Shown here: one piece after another, positions 12,346 through 24,050 of the stretch
Layout: each line of letters opens with the position of its first letter
Numbering within the stretch: the first letter of the stretch is position 1
Origin: Hemerocallis citrina
Lineage: Eukaryota > Streptophyta > Magnoliopsida > Asparagales > Asphodelaceae
Direction: 5' to 3'
Length of the DNA stretch: 64,000 nucleotides
Assembly (NCBI GenBank): GCA_017893485.1
Contig: CM030362.1
Location: forward strand, 183,108,175 to 183,172,174
Position numbers and translations under genes: made by a program
Notes under the pieces: model-generated
Database searches by the model: none
What the model was told of the DNA's origin: nothing
Seen by the model: the letters and a program-made list of their open reading frames with translations, nothing else

Positions 12346-13465
12346 GCTCCCTTCCGTCTGTCTCCTCTAGATCCTGCATCGCTCCTTCAATTCCACCCTT
12401 TCCCTTCACCTTTTCTTCTTAGCGTGCGTCCCTCTACAGACCCATTTCCCCTTTTCTTCCTTTTTCTCCCTTCTACCCTTCCCCTTTTTCTTTGGCGACC
12501 CTTCTCCCTGTCATGGTTTGCGGTATTTTTCTCCTTGTTTCTTTGGGTGCCTTGGTTGCCTATCGCCCCTTAGCTTCACCTCCTTCGTTAGGGTTGTCTT
12601 GGGTGGAGCTATCCCGTCCCCTTCCTCTTCGGGTTTGGTGGTCCCGCGCGTCTGTCCCCAGTTGGTCGGCACCCGCCTACGTCTTCTCCCCTTAGTCGGG
12701 GGGTTGTTATCTCCGAGCTTCTTTACTGGATTCAGTTATGCCCGGTGGCGTTACTCTCAGCACTCTCACGCAACTGGCCTGTTAGACTATCCCTGTAAGT
12801 TTTTTGTGTTTTGAGTTATTTTTATTAGTTTTTTCTTCTCTTCTTCTTCCCCCTATTCTGGCTTCTCTTTGTGGTTGTTTGTTTACACGATTTCATAGAC
12901 CTAGTTACTTTTTAGTGATTCTCGTTCTCGTTTCGTGGGATTCACCTTTCCTTTTGTATGGATTGCTGGATTCCTTGGGCGAGGTCTCCTTGTTTCTTCT
13001 GACTTTTTTTTCCTTTGGTGTTCTTCACTATTTATTGTTTAGTTATTATTTCCCTCGACTTTCTTAGTTTCAGGGCTTTTTTGTGCCGTTTTTGATCCAG
13101 GATTTGGATCTTTACAGTAAGCGTTCTCCTTCTATTATTCTGTCTCCCTTCGCTGTCTTCACTTTCCGACCTTTTCTTTGGTATTGGGTTTGGGGTGCTA
13201 TGGCCCTTTCCTAGGCTGAGGTTGTTAAAAAAAGAAAAAAACAAATAAAATCATGACTTTAAGTTCTCAAGGCCCATCAATTGCGTTTTGTGATGGGCCC
13301 ATTATGCGGAATGTTCTGGATCGAGGGTATTCATCCTCTTACCGCTTTTTCTCTCACTTCCCCAATTCTCTGTCAAAAAACACTTCATCTTTGCCTCCTT
13401 CTCTTGCTCCGATTTGCTTCTGTTGTCTCTGACCAGGCCACGTTATAGTGTTCTGTTCGGACAAC

Positions 13466-14948
13466 ATGAAGTGTCTTTTTTGTCTTAAAGATGGCCATGC
13501 TCGAAACCGCTGTTTTTCGCTTCAACAAATCTTGGGCCTTTCTCTGGGTGTGCCCATTTCCGATCAGGTCTTGGCTACCCTAGATTTCCCTTCTCTGCAA
13601 ACCAAGCTTGCAGATCTTCATGTTCAGAAGCCCAAGAGGGCTAGATTTTCTGCCGTCTCTCCTCTTCTCCCTACGCCTTCGGCTGCCCAATGTTTAACCG
13701 TGGTGGAGAAACTCATTCCCTAAGCACCTCCCCTTCCTCTGTCTAAGGTGAGCAAGTCCATTGCCATCGTAGTGTTCATCCCTTCTGTGGAGCTTTCGGC
13801 CGGACTCAATTATTTTGAATACCATGGTGCGGTTTCCTTCTCTGGAGGTTCGGTTCCTATCAAGACCCTCGACTCTTTTCTTAGCAACTCATGTAATGTC
13901 CAAGACTGGGAATGGGTTATTAACTCTTGTTCCAATGGGAAGTTGGTGATTCACTGCCCCTCCGTTCAAATTCTGAATGATCTTATCGCCAACACCTCTC
14001 TTTCGATCGGTGCTATAAAGATTTCCATTCATAAATGGGTTTATAGGGGCCTCCCTTTCTACCCCCCCTGGTGCAGTCTCCAATGCAAGTGACTTTAATT
14101 GGCCTACCGCCTTTCTGTGATTGCCACCGGCTTGTTGCGGAGATGTCCAAATGTGTGGATGAGCTTCGCCGCATCTCATCTTCTTCTATGTTAGCTTCGG
14201 GTTGTCTGCAAGTTGATGCCGAATTCTATTGTCCCCCTAGGGAGAATAGGATTGAAGCTTATTCTTTAAGATACACCTCCTCCTCCTTCGATATTTCGGT
14301 CATTTACCAAAATGGGATGTCAAGAGGAGCTGATTCTTCCCGTTTGGTGATTGAAGCTCCTAAACCATTTGTGGCCGCTTCCCTTCCCCCAAGTTCTTTC
14401 GCTGTTGGATCTTCTTCACAGTCTAAGGTCCCTTTCTCTAAGTGGAAATCGGCTCATAGAGCTCCCTCTCAAAAGTTCCTTCCTCCCAATCGCACTGGTT
14501 TTAACTCCCCAGCGAAAAACAAAATTTCTTCGTCTAAAGCTCATAATTTGGTCTGGATCAATCCAGACATTAATGCTTTGAAGCTTTCTTCCTCTCGCCT
14601 AGCTGGAGAGTCAAGTCTCAACCTAAAATGCCTACCCCGCATTCATCCAGTTTTCACTTTGCTCCACCCCTCCCTAAGGCTACTGTTCTTCCCTCCGCCA
14701 TTATGGTGAACTCCTCGGTTTCGGCTGATGATAAGTGGCCGGTTTGGGAGGTGAACCCGCATTTTTCATCGGATTGGGACAAGTACACAAGTGCGGTGCA
14801 ATGTACTCCCTCTTCCACCTTCAAATCCAAACCTATTTCTCCTAAAGGTGTCCCCTCGTCCTCTCTGAATGCTGAGGATTGGACCGAGCAAGACGACCTG
14901 TTGGGAGCGGAGGTTGATGATTTGGACAAAGCCAAGTCTCTCCAGTAG
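13466..14948 (+). pseudogene. LINE ORF1 (RNA-binding protein), broken
   Basis: The first readable segment carries a zinc knuckle CLFCLKDGHARNRC (C-X2-C-X4-H-X4-C) right after the ATG at 13466. Stops and frame changes near 13723, 14070 and 14640 split the frame into four pieces. The middle piece contains GLPPFCDCHRLV, followed by a region that recurs in the second LINE at 21.79 kb, which shows it was conserved protein sequence. The C-terminal part is Ser/Pro-rich and acidic. The usual role is nucleic-acid binding and RNP formation. The N-terminal position of the knuckle is unusual for plant L1 ORF1, where the knuckle normally follows the folded domain, so upstream coding may have been lost. 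Confidence 0.7.
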
Positions 14949-15681
14949 GTAACTCATTCTTTGAGCATTGTTAGTGTCAATTTTGTTTTTCCACATGTTT
15001 TATTTTCTTGTTTTCACTGTAATTCTTTACTGCGGTTTCGTTTTGGTGTTTTCTCCGCTTTCCCGATTAGGTTTTGGCTGGAGCTTTATCTCGCTTCTTA
15101 TTATCAAGCCAACTCCCATCTTTGGCCTTTCACATTTATTCCGATGGGTTTCTACCCACTCAGTCGATGTCGAAAGACCTTCTTACCTCTTTCCCCCTCA
15201 ATTCTTACTGTTCCTTCTTCCCCTTCATCTCTACTTTCTCCTTCTGATCAGTGGGGTAGACAGGTTTTGTCTCCCTCCTTATCAATTGTTAATCCTGTTT
15301 GCTCGTCGACTCTTGTTACTTCGGATGTTCTTAAGGATTCACAGTCTAATAGTTCAAACAAAAAAAATAAAAAACCCTTTACGGTTGTTCGCTCTAGTGC
15401 TCGTATTCGAGCCAAACGATCTGTGGGCATTTTGGATGATAGGTTCGTTCCATCGGAAGCTCAATCCGGTAAGGTGGAATGCTCCTCCCCCTCATCTTCC
15501 TTGTCTAGTTCGGATCTCTTAGGATCCATATATCAACTCCAGTTTGATTCGTTATCTAATTTTGACATGTTTCGCCTTTCTGCGGCGATGGGGTTTCTGC
15601 CTTATTCGGACAACATTGCTGTCTTTGAATCGATTCGTAGCTGTGAATCTTCTAGAGGTTTTGAGACTCAGGGTTTTAATG

Positions 15682-18600
15682 ATTAGTATCTCTTGAAACA
15701 TTAGAGGTCTGGGAAGTTCGACCAAGCAACAAGCGGTGTTCCAACTTATTTCTTCTTCCCATTGTGACTTGATCTCCATTCAAGAATCTAAACTTCATTC
15801 CTCGTCCCCCTCCACCCTTCGTTTGATCGGAGGTTCCTTAATTACCAATTGGATTTCTCTTGATGCCATCGGTTCAAGAGGTGGAATTCTATTTGGCTTT
15901 AAAGAAGGCCGTTTCTCCCTCATTTCCACTCGTAGATTAACTTTCTTTCTCGAAATGCGTCTTCTCTGGGTAGAATTTAATTGTCCTCTCTCGGTCATCT
16001 CGGTCTACGGACCATCCTCTGCTGATCTCCGTAATGAGTTCTGGAGTGAATTTAACTCCTTCCAAAACTCGATCCAAGGTTTCTGTGTCTTTTGTGGTGA
16101 CTTCAATGTCACCAGATTCTCCTGTGAGAGAACGGGTATCGCTTCCTCCTCTACTGATTCTTCCCGTTTTAATGATTGCATCAGTTCCCTTCATTTGACA
16201 GAGATTCCGACCAATGGTAGAGCGTTCACCTGGTCTAATATGCGGTTGTCTCCGAACATGGCGAAGCTAGATTGTTTTCTGGTTTCTCTCGATTGGATTA
16301 ACTTTTTTCATAACTCCTTTGCGTCGGCTTTGCCCAATCCATCGTCAGACCACGTGCCTATTTCCCTGTCCTCCATTTACAATTTCTCCAAATCATTCAA
16401 ATTCTGCTTTGAAAAATTTTGGTTACAAGATCAAATCTTCGTTAACTTCATTACTGAGTGCCTTTCAGCTATCACTGGTTCCTTTGGCTTAGGTCGTATC
16501 CTTTTTAAGCTCCATGCTATCAAGTATGGCTGTAAGATTTGGTGTAAAGAGAGATTCACCAATGCTAATTTTCTTAAAAGTGTTTTTCTTTCTTCCATTG
16601 ATTACATCGATAAACTCGAGGAGCTTGGGCCCATTTCGGAGGCTCTACGCTCCGAACTTGCATCCTGTAAGCGAGAATATGCTTCCCTGCGTTAGAATGA
16701 TCACATTAAATGGGCCCAAAGGGCTAAGTTTTGTTGGCTCAAGGAGAGAGATGGCAACACTTCTTTCTTCCATAATTTTGCTTTCCATCGCCAACGATGC
16801 AATCGCATTTCGTCTGTTATAGACAATGGCGTTGATTTGAATTCTGATCCTCAAATCCAGACAACTTTCCTTCGTTTCTTTAAAGAACTTCTAGGAACCT
16901 ATAAACATCGATCCATCCACTTGGACTGGATGCAATTATATGGCTAGCATTCTCACGATCTGTCCTCTCTAGAAGAGCATTTTTCTATTGAGAGATTAGG
17001 GCAGCAGTGTTCTCTTTAAAGAGTGACTCTGCTTCTAGGCCGGATGGATTCCCTACCTTTTTCTTCCAAAGATTCTGGGTCTATCTCAATGATGATCTTC
17101 TCCAAATGTTCTCGGACCTTTACCAAGGCTCCTTCTCTTTTGACAGGATCAATTACGCTCACATCATTCTCATTCCCAAAATCATTGGTGCCAACACAGT
17201 CTCTAACTTTCGTCCTATTATCCTTCTCAATACGACCTTCAAGATCATTATGAAAGTTCTTTCGAATCGCCTTAGCGCGGTTATCTCCCCCATGATCGAC
17301 CCAGCTCAATCGGGTTTTATTAAAGATTGCTATATTTTAGATAGCGTGGCGTCGGTTCAAGAAATCATTTTGGAATGCCATAGATCCAATTCAGAGGGTA
17401 TTCTTTTAAAATTGGATTTTCAAAAAGCCTATGATAATGTGAGTTGGGAGTTCCTTTTCGATATCTTTCTTCATCGTGGCTTCGACCCTAAATGGATTGC
17501 TTGGATTACATCCAGTCTGTTCGCTGGTACCTCATCCATTATTATTAATGGTGCGGAAGGTCACAAATTTAAGTGTAAGCATGGGTTGCGTCAAGGTGAT
17601 CCAATTTCCTCCCTCATATTCTCTCTTGTGGCTGATGTTTTTAGTAAGCTGCTCCATAACACCTGGGAGGCGGGTGTTATTGATGGGCTTGGGGGATCTC
17701 AGAGTTTTTGTGGATTTCTAAACCTCCAATATGAGGATGACACCATTATCTTCGCCAAACCTAATGGGTACTCCTTACGTAACCTAAAGCTTCTTCTTTA
17801 CTTATTTGAAAATGCTTCGGGCTTATCGATCAACTTTCATAAATCTTCGGTTTTGTGGCTGGGAGGGGATCCTAACCGTCAAATGGAAATTGCTCATTTT
17901 TTCAACTGTGTTACGACCTCCTTTCCCATTCAATATCTGGGTATTCCCTTGAGATAGGGGAAACTTCATAAATCGGATTGGATGCCGATGATCGATAAAA
18001 TTGAATCTAGACTTAGTTTTTGGTCGGATAAACATCTGCCGCGTGGAGGCAGACTCACTCTCATCAACTCTATTCTCTCTTCCATTCCTCTTTACATGAT
18101 GTCTTTCTTTTACATCCCATCTTGGATTATCAAGAGGATTGATCAAATCCGGAGGAATTTCTTTTGGTTTGGAACTGATTCTTATAGACCCGGTTCGCAT
18201 CTGTGTAACTGAAAGTTAATTTGCACTTCTAAAGAGGCGGGAGGCGTTGGTGTGCTCAACCTTAGGCACCAAAAATTAGCCCTCCTCGGTAAATGGCTAT
18301 GGAGAATTCTCAAATTCGAGCATTTGACTTGGGCTCGCCTTGTCTCCCTAAAATGTTTTTCCCATTGCCAGGTGTGGGAATTTCCCCCCTCCCTCCCTGG
18401 CTATTCCTCCCCTTTTTGGAAAGGGGTTTGGAAGGCTGTGGGTCCCTTTCAATGTGGTATTTCCCATGTTTGCACGAATGGTGCTAAGACCAAGTTTTGA
18501 GGGGACTTATGGATCGATAATATTAGGCTTGCTTTGACCTTCCCTTCTCTTTTCCATTTGGCTTCCAACCCCTCTACCACTGTTGCGGATTATGTTATCA

Positions 18601-19332
18601 TCCTCAATAATCAAAAATCCTGGTCTATTCAATTTAGTTGAGTTCTTCCGCAGCAGCTTGAACTTGAGCTTTAACAGCTGTTCGCTATCGTTAATCCTTA
18701 TTCTTGGCACCCCTCGGATGACTTTTTATGGCAATGGACCGGTTCCAGTAATTACTCGGTAAAATCTTTCTACAATTTTATTAATTTTGGTGGTACCCGT
18801 TCCCCGCTTGCTAAGCCCTTATGGAGTAATTGCGCCCCCTTAAAAGTTAAGATCCTTACCTGGTTGGCTTTAAACAACAAACTCCTCACCGTTGAGGTTC
18901 TCAATCATAGGAACCTGGCTTTAGGTCAAAACATGTTCTTTATGCGCTTCAGCTCACTAAGATGCGAACCACCTGTTCCTCCACTGTAACTTTACTCAAC
19001 AGCTGTGGGTTATCATTACCCTTGCTTGGCAATCCTCGGCCATCCCCAACGATTTCTTCTCTTTTTGGCGGTCTAATGAGGTTAATCCCGAGTTTCGTTA
19101 ATCCTGGTTCCTGTCCATGATGGCGATCATTTGGGTAATTTGGGCGGAACAGAACAAACATATTTTTACTCCTTCTTCTTCTTCCTCTATCGATACCATT
19201 ATCGATAATTTTTTATTCTTCACCAAATTTTGGACTTCCATTTTATCTCATGATAAAGTGGAAGCGCTGCAGCTTAGCCGCCTGGATAAGGTGACTATTT
19301 GTTATCGTTCTGCTTATTTTAACACTTCGTAG
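15682..19332 (+). pseudogene. LINE ORF2: AP-like endonuclease, reverse transcriptase, zinc-binding C terminus; broken
   Basis: The endonuclease region (about 15.69-16.39 kb) keeps ISIQESK, SVYGPSS, CGDFNVTR and SDHVPIS, the Mg-binding and catalytic blocks of the EEP fold. The RT region (about 17.0-17.96 kb) keeps FRPIILLNTTFKI, LKLDFQKAYDNVSW, GLRQGDPIS and LQYEDDTIIFA. The catalytic box therefore reads YEDD where YADD or FADD is usual. Downstream are PRGGRLTLINS and a zf-RVT-like region (18.7-18.96 kb, WHPSDDFLWQWTGS then PLWSNCAPLKVKILTWLALN). Stops lie at 15694, 16693, 16945, 18210, 18498 and 18639, with a frame change near 16990. Several stops replace a Trp codon (TGG to TGA). No RNase H domain was seen. 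Confidence 0.88.
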
Positions 19333-20438
19333 TTCTTTTCATCTCTTGTTCATAACCCTGTCTAAATTCTTTTTGCAACTTTGATCTGTGGTTGTGGTGG
19401 TTACTTGCACTTCAAGCTGGCTTTTTGGGTCCTTCTATCTATGCTCGGCTGTGTTCACTTAGCCCTACTCTAACTTACTTACCATGCTCCTGGTCCTTTT
19501 TGGTTGTTATGTTCTGGTTGTGATGGTTTTGGTCCTCTTATTTATGTGGTTTGGCAGTATTTGTGTGGGAGCTTTTGTAGCACGCTGGTTTGTGTTTTGT
19601 GGCAGGCTTCTATGGTTAGAGCCTGGTCTGTTCAGTTGTTATTACTCCTTACTTTTTACTGTTCTTTTGTTGTACTTATGTTCTGGTCGTGCGATGTTTT
19701 GTGACCTTTGGCTGGGCCTTTAGTGGCTTGTGTTCTTGCTGGTATTTAGCTCTGTGCTGTTTCTATTTCAAGCATTCACTCTTCGATGGCTTTCCATCAC
19801 TGACTTGTATTAGTTGCATTTCTCTTATTTTGTCGTTGCGTTGGTGCCCGTCTCTTTTCTGGGATATCAAGAGTGATTGCTGTGTGTGGATTTAGTTTGC
19901 GTCCTCATTTGGGACCATGACAGTTCTGGTTCGGTCTTTCGGCCATTTGGATTTTTGCGTCACCCTATTGTGCGGCTGCGTCTCCCTGTTGTGCGGTTCT
20001 TTTTTTTTTGGCAATTTCTGCCACTATTTGGTAGTTGGTGTGGTTTCAAATTGTGCTCTTTAGGCAGCTTTCGGAGCTTTCGGGTTGCATAGCTTTTGGT
20101 TGGCTGTGCCTCCCTCTGGCTTTGGTGCTAGACTCGGTTCTGGCTGGTCTGATCTAGTTGGCGGGATGGGCTTTGGTTGGCCAACTACCTGTGTGTTGCG
20201 TTGGGATGACCATCCGACGCGCCTGGCCCCGGTGTCCGTTGTGGCGGCATTTGCCTTCTTCTGTAACTATAGTTTTTTGTGGCCCTAGCGGCAATTTTCG
20301 CAATTGCTACCTCGCTTTTCTGTGGCTGTTTTGTTTGTTAGCTCGTTGTTTTACTTCTGGTAGAAATGTTCTCGCTTTGTAATTACATTTATTGATTTAT
20401 TTATTTGGCTGAAATCTTTCGATTCTATCCACGTTATC
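19333..20438 (+). other. LINE 3' UTR
   Basis: T/G-rich sequence between the end of ORF2 and the poly-A tail. Several 60-80-codon open frames here are rich in Leu, Cys, Phe and Trp and have no recognisable domain, so they are treated as compositional. Confidence 0.6.
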
Positions 20439-20452
20439 AAAAAAAAAAAAAA

Positions 20453-20915
20453 TTGTTCATATTTTAAAAATTTTAAAAATTCTAAATTTTTTTATTTTAA
20501 AAACTTTTAAAATTTTTAATTTTTTTAATTTTCAAAATTTTTAAAATTTCTAAAATTTAAAAAAAATTAAATTTTTTTAAATATTTAAAACATATTATTT
20601 TAAAAAAATTTTAAAAAATTTTTTTAAAAAAATATTTTTTTTAAGTATTTGATTTTTTTGAATATTTTTAAAGTATTTAAATTTTGAAGTTTTGAAGTTT
20701 TTATTTTTAAAAATTTTTTAAAATTTTTAATTTTTTTGAATAGTTTAGAGAGAGAGAATAATTAAATAAATAAAGGAGTTGTTTTAGGTCGAGGGATTTG
20801 AATTTGAGTTTTGGGGGGAAACTTTTGGAGGGAAAAATTTGTTTTGTGAGGTTAGATCTGGGGTTTAATTTTGGTGGGATTGAAGGAGAGCCACTTGATA
20901 GCCTTCTTTGTGTTT

Positions 20916-20920
<5 letters not shown>
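20453..20920. repeat. AT-rich low-complexity tract (AAATTTT repeats), then non-coding
   Basis: Almost pure A/T with AAAATTTTTAAA-type units to about 20740, followed by GA-rich and G-rich sequence. No gene seen. It is the probable continuation of the tract interrupted by the LINE. Confidence 0.7.
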
Positions 20921-20947
<27 letters not shown>

Positions 20948-20978
20948 GCATTATATTATCCGGGGTATTATATTACTC
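20921..20978 (-). repeat. (TA)n microsatellite and possible gypsy LTR edge
   Basis: TA repeats run to about 20947. They are followed by ATCCGGGGTATTATA and then a TTACTCCCTC string that could be the complement of a polypurine tract. This resembles the junction of a minus-strand gypsy LTR with its internal region. No coding sequence confirms it. Confidence 0.25.
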
Positions 20979-21089
20979 CCTCATCAGAATCGTTCTTTTC
21001 CCAGAACGACACTAGGGATAAAAATAGCAAACAATCATCAATGATCAGAAGATACTTTCCTTGATCATCTCCAAAATCTTTGAGGAACA

Positions 21090-21775
21090 CCCTCGAAAAC
21101 TGACTCTTAAAGTGCTCAATACCGGCTCACCAGCCTCAAGTGCTCACTGCATTCTTCCATCCTGGAGAACATTCTCATCATGTGGATCATTTTGGGGCCT
21201 GCCTCATCCTGCATCCACCGTACTGGGGATGAATCACTTTGGGGGATATCGCTCTCGTCCTGGACTACTGGAGATCAATCCCTCTCTACCGAACTTTCTG
21301 GGGCCTATTGCGTCCCACGTTCCGGAATACTGGGAATATCTCTCTCCACGGATTATTCTGGAGCCCTCACCACACGAACTCCCCATGAGTGTTGCTCTCG
21401 TCCCGAAATACTGGAGATCAATCCCACTCCACAGATCATTCTGGGGCCTATTTCATCCCTAGTCTGGAATACTGGGGAATATCTCACTTCGTGGATCATT
21501 CTGGAGCCCTTACTCATCCTTGAATTCCTTTGTGGGTATTAGTCTTGTCATCGGAATATTGGAGATCAATCCTACTCCACAGAACATTCTGGGATCTATT
21601 TCATCCCTCGTCTGGAATGCTAGGGAATATTCACTCCTTGGATCATTCTGGAGTCAACGACCCACTAACCTGCTTTTGAATGTTGCTCTCGTCCCTGTAA
21701 TACTGGAGATCAATCCTACTCCACAGAAAATTCTGGGACCTCTTTCATCCAATGTTCCGGAATACTAAGGAATAT
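21090..21775. repeat. Tandem array, 143-148-bp period, about 4.5 copies
   Basis: The marker CTGGAGATCAATCC recurs at 21268, 21411, 21559 (T for C) and 21703, giving spacings of 143, 148 and 144. Each unit also contains an ATTCTGG(G/A)G(C/T) block twice and a GGAATACT(G/A)GG(G/A)AATAT block. One frame stays open through three units, but copies have diverged by substitutions and small indels, so protein constraint is not demonstrated. The array ends exactly where the second LINE's ORF1 homology begins. Confidence 0.85.
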
Positions 21776-21784
21776 CATGCTACT

Positions 21785-22670
21785 AGAGTGTCCATCAAGG
21801 GAATCCCGCCTTTCTGTGATACTCCCCAGTTCTGTCGCTGCCAAGAATTGGTTAGCACATTCTCTACTTTTCTTCTTTCTTCGGGGTGCCTTCGAAATCC
21901 CCACTCATCAAGGATCTCTGCCTTCGAACTTAGATTGGGTGGTGATTATTTTCACATTTCAGTGTTCTACCCTTTTTTCATAGCAAAAACGTTGTTAGTT
22001 ACTCAGTTCACCATTTCTATCTCCGAGCCTCCCGGCTCCTCCCTCCCTTTGCAATTCTCCATTGGAAGCTGTACCTTGCCTGTAGCTGGGCATACACCTA
22101 CCCCCTCCTCTCACTCTACTCAAAAGAAGTCTCATGCTCACCATGAAGCTCGCTCTAGTATCTTTTTTAGAGCAATAGACATTTCACGTATAAACGTGAA
22201 GGTAGTTTTGGTTCTATTCTTAGTGCTCCTCCTAAGCCTAAGCACTCTAATTTAGTGTGGAAATCCTCATATTCTTCTCTTCAGTCTACTCCGGCTTCTG
22301 TTTAGTCGATTGTTAAGCCCATCGTAGGTAGTCTCTCTTCTACCCTTGCTCAGATTATTGTGAGTTTTTCTGATTTTGTGCCAGTGCTAGCCCCCCCTCC
22401 CCCCCCTCCTCTAATTCCCTCTTCGACTCAGGATAAGTATGCTCCTCGCCCTTCTTCTGATCCATGCGATTCTAATTGATCTGCATGGTGTGTGAATCCC
22501 AACATGATTGGAGCAATTTCAAATGTTTCGCACAGGTCTCTTCTTCTGATGCTGCTGTTTCTTTGACCAAGAACTCCAAATTTATTTCTGTTGAGGATCT
22601 CAAGCGTGGTTCTTGGGTTGCTTCTGACAATCTGTTGTCGAACAAGGAAAAAGATCTGTCCTAACCTCGG
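21785..22670 (+). pseudogene. ORF1 remnant of second LINE
   Basis: VSIKGIPPFCDTPQFCRCQELVS aligns by eye with VTLIGLPPFCDCHRLVAEMS of the first LINE (14.09 kb), followed by a matching SSGCL segment and a FHISVFY/FDISVIY segment. It ends in a Ser-rich acidic region near 22660. Several frame changes occur. It is a non-functional copy, and its value is in showing which part of ORF1 is conserved. Confidence 0.65.
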
Positions 22671-23194
22671 CCAAGTGGCCAAGTACTTTCTGTTTCCTTC
22701 TCAAATTGTTGTATTGTTTCATTTCCATTTTATAGTTATTGTAGATTTATTTTACATTTCCCTAGTAGTCTTTATGCTATTGTTCAATATATGTGTTAAT
22801 CATGACTTTGAGAGAGTTTACATTGACTATTTTCATCACGCCCTTACCACTTCTTCTTCTCTGGTGGTTTAACACCGAATTTAGTCTAGTCAACCTTCTA
22901 TACCTACTCCTTTTTCGAGCCCTAATGCTCCTTCTATCAACTGTGTTTCTCTTGTTTGTAACCTTCAGGAGTCCTCGTCTTTCTCCTCTTCCCGGTCCAT
23001 TATAAATTGTGGATCCCTCCCCTCATCTGTTCCCCTCTTTTGCCTCCTCTTGAGACCCTTGTTTCTTCGTCTTCTTCGAAGCGGAAGTACACTTGAAAGA
23101 ACTATAGAACATCTCTCGTTAGATCCAGTGGTCAGATTTGAGCACAAAATGCAACAATGTTACCTATCCCATCTACAGCTTCCTTAGCCTCTTA

Positions 23195-23991
23195 GAGCAT
23201 CCACAGTCGTTTGCTATATACCTAAAATTTAGAAAATATAGAAAAAATCGAGCTGCAGTCGTTGTCTAAATACCCAAAATTTGGGTATACGATGAACAGT
23301 TGCGTGCCAAATATAGCAGACGATCTGGCCAAATGGAAAATATAGCTCACGGAAGATTATAATCCGTCCGATCTAATTAACGGAGGATAGTATGCCGTCC
23401 CGTACAAAAGTACTGAACCCAAATGATTAAGAAGCTTTTGAAAAAGAAAAAAAAAAAAAAAGTCAACCAACGGCGTATTATACACCGTCCAAGGAGATTG
23501 ACGGTTGATAATCTTCCGTCCGAACCAATTTTTAAAAAAAAAAAAAATCAAAAAACGACGCAATTGGCCGACGGTGTATAATCCCCCGTCATTTGAAATT
23601 GACGGCATATACTCTTCCGTCCCAGGCCAATTTTCTCATTTTTTTTATTTTTTATTTCTAACTTTTTGTCTTTTTGTGCATTAAAAAAATAAAAAATAAA
23701 TAAAGTCAGTACACTTCAATTGGAATTGACGGATCATAATCTTCCGTGTGTGCTCTAATGTGAATTTTTTTTTTTTTATATAATTTTTTGCCTTCTAGTG
23801 CATAAAAATAAAAATTAAAAAAATTAAAAAAAAAATTGGAACGGACGATTACACTCCGTCATTCTTAATGGACGGATAATAATCTTCCGTCCGGCTATAT
23901 TTTAGCTTTCAACGACTGCGGCAACATTCCTTTTTTCCTATTTCTCAATTCCTATTTACCCAAAATTTGGCTTCAACGACTGTGGATGCTC
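23195..23991. mobile_element. PIF/Harbinger-like MITE, 797 bp, TSD TTA
   Basis: The termini GAGCATCCACAGTCGTT and AACGACTGTGGATGCTC are perfect 17-bp inverted repeats, flanked on both sides by TTA (23192-23194 and 23992-23994), a typical PIF/Harbinger target duplication. LINE sequence continues on either side, so the insertion is clean. Inside are at least nine short imperfect palindromes of the form ACGGANNATAATCTTCCGT, in variable versions, separated by A- and T-rich spacers. No transposase frame: a non-autonomous element. Confidence 0.85.
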
Positions 23992-24050
23992 TTAGGTTAG
24001 GAACATGGAGATTCTTCCCATTCTTGATGACCACTCTCCAATTAGTTCCG

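Larger units (their letters stand above)
12168..20452 (+). mobile_element. L1-type LINE, nearly full length but decayed
   Basis: Order of parts: CT-rich leader, ORF1 with a CCHC knuckle (13.47 kb), ORF2 endonuclease, reverse transcriptase and C-terminal zinc-binding region (15.68-19.33 kb), a GT-rich 3' UTR of about 1.1 kb, and a poly-A tail at 20439-20452. Immediately after the tail, AATTGTTCATATTTTA matches AATTGTTCAAATTTTA at 12152-12167 with one mismatch, a possible 16-bp target duplication. The flanks are low-complexity, so the 5' end could lie anywhere from 12168 to about 12345. Many stops and frameshifts make it immobile by its own proteins. Confidence 0.85.

Noticed and set aside
19484..20382. 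Hydrophobic membrane-protein-like frames after the LINE ORF2
   Set aside because: They lie in the T/G-rich LINE 3' UTR, overlap in different frames, and show composition-driven Leu/Cys/Phe/Trp content.
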